From W11650 sp963545585 (GTDB lineage Bacteria > Bacillota > Clostridia > Lachnospirales > Vallitaleaceae), in assembly GCA_963545585.1 (NCBI GenBank), contig CAUUKX010000110.1, positions 1 to 6,217 on the forward strand: a stretch of 6,217 nucleotides of DNA. The letters run 5' to 3'. A program made the position numbers and the translations under genes. The notes beneath the pieces were generated by a model, which was not told where the DNA came from, searched no databases, and saw nothing but the letters and a program-made list of their open reading frames with translations. How positions within the stretch are numbered: position 1 is the stretch's first letter; the number at the start of each line of letters is the position of its first letter. Shown in pieces: positions 1 to 4,487 of the stretch.

Positions 1-46
1 AGAACATAAATAAGGAATTGGAGGGCTTGCCCTTTGATAAAAAGTT

Positions 47-310
47 TCCACACAGCCGGGGAGGTAGCGGCGCCCTGAACCTGCAATCCGCTATAGCAGG
101 GGTGATATTGAACAGAGGCTTGACTTTGTGAAGCAGCCTTGGGGCAATGGTGTTGAGAGTTTGGTCCTACGCAATGGAAATCTGTGAATCGTGTCAGATC
201 TTGACGGAAGCAGCACTAAGCAGAAACTTTCATGTGCCGTGGGGTAGCCGGATTTGAGCTGTTAAGCCAAGAAGCGTTCGGAAAGGCATTGTCGACGGGA
301 TATGTGTGGA
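47..310 (+). ncRNA. ffs: Signal recognition particle RNA, large Bacillota type with Alu and S domains
   Basis: This is the RNA scaffold of the signal recognition particle, which binds Ffh and targets nascent membrane and secreted proteins. The S-domain core is visible at 193-214: GTCAG, then an apical hairpin (TCT 199-201, loop TGAC 202-205, GGA 206-208), then AGCAG. This has the same 11-nt spacing between GTCAG and AGCAG as E. coli 4.5S RNA. The 5' part (about 55-110) has the Alu-domain signature GGTAGCGGCGCCCTG...CTGCAATCCGCTATAGCAGGG known from clostridial SRP RNAs. The ends pair: CCACACA (48-54) with TGTGTGG (303-309), so both ends are inferred from this closing stem. The resulting length of about 264 nt is close to the B. 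subtilis scRNA (about 271 nt). A T5 tract (311-315) follows the closing stem. dnaX begins 24 nt later, a gene order also seen in B. subtilis. No convincing promoter is visible in the 46 bases upstream. The identification is strong; the ends are good to a few bases. Confidence 0.92.
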
Positions 311-333
311 TTTTTCATTTTGAGGAGGAAATC

Positions 334-1932
334 ATGGCGTACACCGCGCTTTATCGAAAACTCAGACCGCAGACCTTTGCCGAAGTAATCGGTCAAGAAG
401 CAATCGTTCAGACTTTAAAAAATCAGGTGTGTTCCGACCGGCTAAGCCATGCTTATTTATTTACCGGCACCAGGGGCACCGGTAAGACTTCGACCGCCAA
501 AATATTTGCCCGGGCGGTGAATTGCCTGAATCCGCAGGACGGTGAACCTTGCAATCAATGCGAAAACTGCCGCCGGGATTTGGAAGGCCGGGACTTGAAC
601 ATCATGGAGATTGATGCGGCCAGCAACAACGGCGTTGATAATATCCGCGAACTGCGCGAGGACGTTCGCTACCAGCCGGCCGGCGCCCGCTATAAAATTT
701 ACATCATTGACGAGGTGCATATGCTGTCTACGGGAGCGTTCAATGCTCTGCTAAAGACTTTGGAAGAGCCGCCGGCACATGCCATGTTTATTTTGGCGAC
801 GACCGATCCGCATAAAGTACCGGATACAATTTTATCCCGCTGTCAGCGCTATGATTTTCGGAGGATTGCTGGCGGCGATATTCAAATGGTATTGCAGACT
901 TATTTAAATAAGGAAGGAATTGCGTTTGAACAAAAAGCGCTCCGCTTTATTGCTAAAACCGCAGATGGAGCGCTGCGCGATGCGCATTCGATTTTGGATC
1001 GCTGTCTGGCTTTTTATCTGGGCGAAGAATTGACTTTGGATAAAGTGCTGCGCTTGCTCGGAGCGGTTGACAGCGGCGTTTATGAAAAAATCACAGCGCA
1101 TTTGCTGAAAAAGGAAATTACGGCGCTGCTGACGGAAACCGATGAGATGCTGATGCAGGGTCGGGATTTGCAGCAGTTGGTACTGGGGGAAATTAACTAT
1201 TTACGAGATCTTTTAATTGTCAAGACCATGCCTCAGCCGGACAAACTGCTGGATTTGGCAGAGGAAAATCTGCTGGCTTTGCGGGCAGCGGCGGAACTGT
1301 GTACAGAGGACTTTTTAATGTATATTATCAAGTCATTATCGCAGCTGGAAGCCGATATGCGCTATGAAAGCAATAAGCGGATATTGCTGGAACTGGAATG
1401 GATTAAGCTGTGCCGGCCGGAGGTGGATCAAAGTGAGGCCAATATCCTGCGGCGGTTAACGGAGGTTGAAAACCGTCTAACTGAGGGGGCGGTGCGTTTG
1501 GCTGAGCCGGCACGGCGGCCAGCGGAAAAAGGCGGCGAACCGGTGAAAGCCCAGCCGACGCTGCCGCCGATTGAAACAGCTGCCTTTCCAGAGGATATCA
1601 AAGCGGTCATTGCGGCCTGGCCGGGGCTGCATTTTGCCCTGAATCCGTTTGTTGACATTGCCTTGGAAAAAGCGACTCCTTTTTATGCCGAAGCAGACGG
1701 CGGCACGCTGCTGATTGTAATTGACAGCAGCGCCGGCGCGGATTATATTGAAAAAAGCGAGTATAAGGAGCGGATAGCAGAGTTTTTAGCAGAAAAGTTT
1801 CAAAAAAACTTTAACTTGCAGATTATTTCTGTTCAGGAATATGAAAACCGACATAAACGGGGAGCACAAGAACTGAAAAATGCAGTAGCCGATCTCCGCC
1901 GCAACATTGACTTTGAAATAGAAATGAGGTGA
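334..1932 (+). CDS. dnaX: DNA polymerase III clamp-loader subunit gamma/tau (DnaX)
   Basis: DnaX is the AAA+ ATPase of the clamp-loader complex, which opens the beta clamp onto primed DNA and couples it to the replicative polymerase. The 532-residue protein shows the N-terminal YRKLRPQTFAEVIGQE signature (7-22), Walker A GTRGTGKTS (45-53), a zinc module with Cys64, Cys73, Cys76 and Cys79, Walker B IYIIDEVH (122-129), sensor 1 ATTDPHKVP (155-163) and the arginine finger in SRC (168-170). A helical collar domain follows to about residue 365. Then come a charged, Pro/Ala-rich linker (about 405-445) and a C-terminal domain like the polymerase-binding region of tau. Length is close to B. subtilis DnaX (about 560). 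The start at 334 is chosen because GAGGAGG (322-328) sits 5 nt before it and MAYTALYRKLRP is the family N-terminus. An in-frame ATG at 232 lies inside the SRP RNA and is rejected. The gene stops at TGA 1930-1932. The usual Bacillota neighbours ybaB and recR do not follow. Confidence 0.97.
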   Translation: MAYTALYRKLRPQTFAEVIGQEAIVQTLKNQVCSDRLSHAYLFTGTRGTGKTSTAKIFARAVNCLNPQDGEPCNQCENCRRDLEGRDLNIMEIDAASNNGVDNIRELREDVRYQPAGARYKIYIIDEVHMLSTGAFNALLKTLEEPPAHAMFILATTDPHKVPDTILSRCQRYDFRRIAGGDIQMVLQTYLNKEGIAFEQKALRFIAKTADGALRDAHSILDRCLAFYLGEELTLDKVLRLLGAVDSGVYEKITAHLLKKEITALLTETDEMLMQGRDLQQLVLGEINYLRDLLIVKTMPQPDKLLDLAEENLLALRAAAELCTEDFLMYIIKSLSQLEADMRYESNKRILLELEWIKLCRPEVDQSEANILRRLTEVENRLTEGAVRLAEPARRPAEKGGEPVKAQPTLPPIETAAFPEDIKAVIAAWPGLHFALNPFVDIALEKATPFYAEADGGTLLIVIDSSAGADYIEKSEYKERIAEFLAEKFQKNFNLQIISVQEYENRHKRGAQELKNAVADLRRNIDFEIEMR

Positions 1933-1934
1933 TA

Positions 1935-2102
1935 ACAGTTCAGGCAAGCAGATATTTAGACGTGCCACGACAAGGGAGAGCTTGCTCTCAATTGTCGTGG
2001 CACGTCTAAATATCTATTTGCGGAACGCAAACATGAGCAATTCGTCGATAAAGTGGAATTGTAATTCATTTTAACGAATTGCGAATGGCTTGCCTGAACT
2101 GT
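1935..2102. repeat. Complete palindromic repeat element (copy 1), four-helix junction fold
   Basis: Directly after the dnaX stop, 168 bases fold almost completely. The outer stem is CAGTTCAGGCAAGC (1936-1949) with GCTTGCCTGAACTG (2088-2101), perfect over 14 bp, plus A1935-T2102. Inside it, end to end, are three hairpins. Hairpin A is a 24-bp perfect stem (1950-1973 with 1992-2015) capped by GAGAGC-TT-GCTCTC. A small hairpin, TTTGCG-GAA-CGCAAA, lies at 2017-2031. The third hairpin (2032-2087) has GCAATTCGT (2037-2045) pairing with ACGAATTGC (2074-2082), a GA/GA tandem mismatch, then CAT/ATG. Only A2016 is left unpaired at the junction. TAA lies on both sides of the 14-bp terminal inverted repeats (1933-1935 and 2102-2104), which could be a 3-bp target duplication. 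No protein is encoded. It could be a non-autonomous mobile element or a structured RNA; the sequence does not decide between them. Strand is unknown because the structure is near-symmetrical. Confidence 0.8.
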
Positions 2103-2113
2103 AATTGCAGCAG
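1963..2113 (+). repeat. Direct repeat unit 1 (151 bp, period 162)
   Basis: This 151-base stretch recurs at 2125-2275 with no insertions or deletions and about eight substitutions (roughly 95% identity). It begins at TGCC inside hairpin A of copy 1. It ends at GCAGCAG, 11 bases beyond the outer-stem right arm, so the duplicated segment does not coincide with the inverted-repeat element. This fits a tandem duplication better than two independent insertions. Four of the eight differences (2003, 2005, 2006, 2014) fall in the outer right arm of the long hairpin. Confidence 0.9.
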
Positions 2114-2124
2114 GGGATTATGGC

Positions 2125-2275
2125 TGCCACGACAAGGGAGAGCTTGCTCTCAATTGTCGTGGCATGGATAAATATTTATTTGCGGAACGCAAACATGAGC
2201 AATTCGTCGATAAAGTGGAGTTGCAATTCATTTTAACGAATTGCGAATGACTTGCCTGAACTGTAGTTGCAGCAG
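2125..2275 (+). repeat. Direct repeat unit 2, lacking the left outer arm
   Basis: Second copy of the unit at 1963-2113. It keeps an 11-bp long-hairpin stem (TGCCACGACAA 2125-2135 with TTGTCGTGGCA 2154-2164), the identical GAGAGC-TT-GCTCTC tip, the TTTGCG-GAA-CGCAAA hairpin (2179-2193), and the third hairpin with its GA/GA mismatch (2194-2249). It also keeps the right arm of the outer stem (2251-2264). The left arm of the outer stem and the outer part of hairpin A are absent. Upstream bases 2114-2124 pair only weakly with 2165-2171. The right outer arm of this copy is therefore complementary to the single left arm at 1936-1949 and would compete for it with copy 1's arm. It ends in GTTGCAGCAG, matching ATTGCAGCAG of unit 1. 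Confidence 0.88.
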
Positions 2276-2276
2276 A

Positions 2277-2326
2277 TATGGTTGATTGCCGGGGAGAGCA
2301 AGCTCTCCGGAGGCATATCAACCATA
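2277..2326. repeat. Third, shortened hairpin in 162-bp register
   Basis: TATGGTTGAT (2277-2286) pairs perfectly with ATCAACCATA (2317-2326). Inside it TGCC (2287-2290) pairs with GGCA (2312-2315), and the tip is GGAGAGC-AA-GCTCTCC (2293-2308). Its TGCC starts exactly 162 bp after the TGCC of unit 2, which itself starts 162 bp after that of unit 1. The tip is the reverse complement of the tip in the other two hairpins. The outer arms are unrelated in sequence to hairpin A yet are fully paired. No T tract follows, so it is unlikely to be a simple terminator. It looks like a reduced or inverted member of the same hairpin family. Confidence 0.75.
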
Positions 2327-2401
2327 AGCACCTTCAAACCTGTATCCAAGGAGGCGGTACGGAACGGTTATAAATTTGTATAATATTGCTAAAATAGCGA
2401 A

Positions 2402-2439
2402 GTGTTATCTCTTATTTTCATAGAGATAGCACAATTTTT
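2402..2439 (+). terminator. Probable intrinsic terminator upstream of murR
   Basis: GTGTTATCTCT (2402-2412) pairs with AGAGATAGCAC (2422-2432) over 11 positions with one G-T wobble and a 9-nt loop. The stem is followed by AA and TTTTT (2435-2439). The stem is AT-rich, so strength is uncertain. It lies between the repeat region and the promoter at 2482, where it would stop transcripts coming from dnaX before the murR promoter. Confidence 0.55.
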
Positions 2440-2481
2440 ATACCAAAGAATGAAACAAAAATCCAGATACAAGCAATATGA

Positions 2482-2509
2482 TTGACATTAAAGTTTTATG
2501 TACTATAAT
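2482..2509 (+). promoter_or_regulatory. Consensus sigma-A promoter for the mur cluster
   Basis: A perfect -35 box TTGACA (2482-2487) and a perfect -10 box TATAAT (2504-2509) are separated by 16 bp. Transcription would start near 2516, leaving a leader of only about 14 nt before the regulator's ATG at 2530. Such a strong promoter in front of a regulator implies repression, plausibly by the regulator itself. The motif AAAGTTT(T)AT occurs at 2490, 2523 and 2534, within and just downstream of the promoter, and may be the operator (inference). Confidence 0.88.
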
Positions 2510-2529
2510 AAAAATGAAAGGGAAAGTTT

Positions 2530-3381
2530 ATGAAAAGTTTATTTCTGCTTTTGCAAAATTATTTACGGCAGGCCACGGAAGCGGAAAAGGAAATCCTGCA
2601 ATATTGGCTGGAGCATCCCGAGCAAAGCAGTCGTTTCAATGTTCGGGAGTTGGCGGCGGAAACCTATACCTCACCGTCCTCTATTATCCGGCTGTGCCAA
2701 AAACTGGATTTTAAAGGCTATAAAGAGCTAAGAGCAGAACTGATTTATGAAACGGCGCTCAGAAAAAAGGAAGAGCAGCGGGAAATGGAAGATTTAACCA
2801 AAGAGGACAGCATAGAAGCGATTATTGAAAAAATCAGCCTGCGTAATATTACTTCTTTAAAGAGTACGGCTCAAAACCTGAATCCCAAGGATTTAAGGGA
2901 TTGTGTGGATTTGCTGGAAAAAGCCAGAGTGGTTCATTTGTTTGGACTGGGCAGTTCGCTGTTAGCGGCCAGGGATTTGAGTTTGAAGCTAATTCGGATC
3001 AACCGGCTGTGCATGATTCAGGATGAATGGCATGTCCAGCTCCTGATGGCGAAAAATATTACGGCTCAGGATGTGGCGATTTTGTTCAGCTATTCCGGCA
3101 TGACCAATGAAATGATTCAATGTGCCCGGCTGATTAAGGAATCAGGGGCAAAACTGATTAGTGTCTGTGGTTTTGAAAAATCAACCATTGCCAAGATGGC
3201 GGATTATAATTTGCCGGTTGTTACCAATGAGCATATTTTTCGGAGCGGAGCGATGAGTTCGCGGATTGCCCAACTGAATGTGGTTGATATTTTATTTACG
3301 GCTTTTATTAACCGCAACTTTGAGGTTTCCCTGCAGCAAGTCAGCAAGACCCATATTTTAAAAGAAGATGAGAGGGTATAA
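2530..3381 (+). CDS. murR: RpiR/MurR-family transcriptional regulator (HTH plus SIS domain)
   Basis: This is a likely sugar-phosphate-responsive regulator of the MurNAc genes downstream. The 283-residue protein has an N-terminal winged-helix domain of HTH_6 type (about 1-77; recognition region FNVRELAAETYTSPSSII 36-53, then RLCQKLDFKGYKEL 54-67). A linker leads to a C-terminal SIS sugar-phosphate-binding domain (about 107-260) with VVHLFGLGSS (134-143), ILFSYSGMTNE (184-194), a VCGFEKST segment (212-219) and SSRIAQLNVVDILF (243-256). Length and domain order match the RpiR family. In E. coli, MurR represses murQP and responds to MurNAc-6-phosphate. The same role is inferred here from the adjacent murQ and permease; sequence alone does not fix the ligand. 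The ATG start has AAAGGGA (2517-2523) 6 nt upstream and suits the promoter. Unlike E. coli, where murR is divergent, it is the first gene in the same direction, so it probably regulates its own transcription. murQ follows after 164 nt. Confidence 0.88.
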   Translation: MKSLFLLLQNYLRQATEAEKEILQYWLEHPEQSSRFNVRELAAETYTSPSSIIRLCQKLDFKGYKELRAELIYETALRKKEEQREMEDLTKEDSIEAIIEKISLRNITSLKSTAQNLNPKDLRDCVDLLEKARVVHLFGLGSSLLAARDLSLKLIRINRLCMIQDEWHVQLLMAKNITAQDVAILFSYSGMTNEMIQCARLIKESGAKLISVCGFEKSTIAKMADYNLPVVTNEHIFRSGAMSSRIAQLNVVDILFTAFINRNFEVSLQQVSKTHILKEDERV

Positions 3382-3545
3382 GGGGAAGAAGGTGGAAATT
3401 CAGGGTAAGACTGCTTGCCAAAAGGGGGTATGATTTTTTGACGGCTGCGGGCAGACAGCAAGAAGTAAAAAGTCAAAGTAATCCGATATCATCGAAAAAA
3501 ACTTATAAAAGGAGAAAAATAAGATATTCGGAAAGGAGCGGAAGA
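3382..3545 (+). promoter_or_regulatory. murR-murQ intergenic leader with an inverted repeat at the murQ ribosome binding site
   Basis: This 164-nt gap has no convincing promoter: TATGAT at 3429 and TATAAA at 3504 lack partners at proper spacing. murQ is therefore probably co-transcribed with murR. CCGATATC (3483-3490) pairs with GATAT-T-CGG (3523-3531) with one bulged T. The right arm directly abuts the murQ Shine-Dalgarno AAAGGAG (3532-3538). The enclosed loop contains a second AAAAGGAG (3507-3514) with no start codon at usable distance. It could be an operator half-site pair or an RNA hairpin affecting murQ translation. A weak hairpin, GGTAAG-ACTG-CTTGCC, lies at 3404-3419. Confidence 0.35.
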
Positions 3546-4463
3546 ATGATTGATTTATCACAAATGACGACCGAGTGGCAAAATCCAGATACCAAAAACT
3601 TGGATCAGATGACGCCGTTAGAGCTGGTCACCGTGATCAATCGGGAGGATGAACAGGTAACCATAGCGATTCGCCGGATTTTACCGGAGATTGCCAAAGC
3701 AGTGGAAATAACAACAACCTGCCTGAAAAACGGCGGTCGGCTGATTTATTTGGGCGCAGGTACCAGCGGCCGGCTGGGCGTATTGGATGCAGTGGAATGT
3801 CCGCCGACCTTTGGAACTGATCCGGGGCTGGTTATTGGTTTGATTGCCGGCGGAGAAAAGGCTTTTGTCAAAGCGGTTGAGGGCGCAGAGGACAGCCAAA
3901 CTCTGGCGGCTGAGGACTTAAAGGCTCTGCAGTTAAGCGCCAAGGATATGGTGATTGGTCTGGCGGCCAGCGGCCGGACGCCGTATGTGATTTATGGCCT
4001 GGAGTATGCCAGAAAGATCGGCTGCCCAACGGCGGCCATTGTCTGCAACAGCGGTTCAAGTATGGCCGGAGCGGCGGATATTGTGATGGAGGCGGTGGTA
4101 GGGCCTGAGGTTTTGACCGGGTCGACTCGGCTCAAGGCCGGCAGCGCCCAAAAGATGATTTTAAATATGATTTCCACAGGTTCTATGGTTGGCATCGGCA
4201 AGGTTTACCAAAATTATATGATTGATTTAAAAAGAACCAATGAAAAATTAGTGACCCGTTCCGAGAACATTGTCATGGCGACCACCGGCTGTGGCCGGGA
4301 AGAGGCAAAAGCGGCGCTGGATGAGGCGGAGGGCAGTGTTAAGCTGGCGATTACCGCAGTTTTATCTAGATCCGATATCCGCCAGGCAGCTGCTTATTTG
4401 GAACAGGCGGGCGGCTATGTTCGGCGGGCATTGGAACTGGCAGCGGAGAAACAAAAATCATAA
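3546..4463 (+). CDS. murQ: N-acetylmuramic acid 6-phosphate etherase (MurQ)
   Basis: MurQ is a cytoplasmic lyase-type etherase that splits the D-lactyl ether of MurNAc-6-phosphate, giving GlcNAc-6-phosphate and D-lactate in peptidoglycan sugar recovery. The 305-residue protein is one SIS-domain enzyme with the family hallmarks: GGRLIYLGAGTSGRLGVLDA (63-82), ECPPTFG (84-90), EGAEDS (112-117), GLAASGRTPYVIYGLEYAR (138-156) and TGSTRLKAGSAQKMILNMIS (191-210). Glu84 and Glu115 align with the catalytic Glu83 and Glu114 of E. coli MurQ, so the enzyme should be active. The C-terminal region (about 240-305) carries the family's helical tail. The start at 3546 follows AAAGGAG (3532-3538) by 7 nt and gives the usual length (E. 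coli 298). A TTG 36 codons upstream would add a basic, unconserved tail and is rejected. The permease gene begins 24 nt after the stop, consistent with one operon. Confidence 0.97.
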   Translation: MIDLSQMTTEWQNPDTKNLDQMTPLELVTVINREDEQVTIAIRRILPEIAKAVEITTTCLKNGGRLIYLGAGTSGRLGVLDAVECPPTFGTDPGLVIGLIAGGEKAFVKAVEGAEDSQTLAAEDLKALQLSAKDMVIGLAASGRTPYVIYGLEYARKIGCPTAAIVCNSGSSMAGAADIVMEAVVGPEVLTGSTRLKAGSAQKMILNMISTGSMVGIGKVYQNYMIDLKRTNEKLVTRSENIVMATTGCGREEAKAALDEAEGSVKLAITAVLSRSDIRQAAAYLEQAGGYVRRALELAAEKQKS

Positions 4464-4487
4464 AGTTATCTAAAAGGAGGAGCAAGC

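Noticed and set aside
232..333. Upstream in-frame extension of dnaX starting at ATG 232
   Set aside because: It lies inside the SRP RNA, lacks a Shine-Dalgarno and adds 34 residues absent from DnaX proteins. The ATG at 334 has GAGGAGG and the family N-terminus.
457..1968. Several minus-strand reading frames within dnaX
   Set aside because: They are shadows of the strongly supported DnaX coding frame, without ribosome binding sites or recognisable domains.
1950..2015. Simple intrinsic terminator for dnaX
   Set aside because: The 24-bp stem is strong but is followed by CTATTTGCGG-type sequence with no T tract, and it is embedded in a larger fold repeated 162 bp later.
2118..2321. Minus-strand reading frame of 67 codons across the repeat region
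   Set aside because: It is made entirely of the repeat and hairpin sequence, has no ribosome binding site, and is better explained by the palindromic structure.
2379..2384. TATAAT as a -10 box of a promoter upstream of the terminator
   Set aside because: No -35 box at 16-18 bp upstream, and it would drive a transcript of only about 50 nt into the terminator.
2478..2714. Plus-strand reading frame overlapping the promoter and the start of murR
   Set aside because: It begins upstream of the -35 box and runs out of frame through the clear HTH coding region.
3430..3441. Leader peptide ORF (M-I-F-stop) after AAAAGGGGG
   Set aside because: Spacing to the ATG is too tight, three codons carry no regulatory codon run, and no attenuator follows.
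3438..3545. Upstream TTG start for murQ adding 36 residues
   Set aside because: The extension is basic and unlike MurQ. The ATG at 3546 has a good ribosome binding site and gives the normal length.
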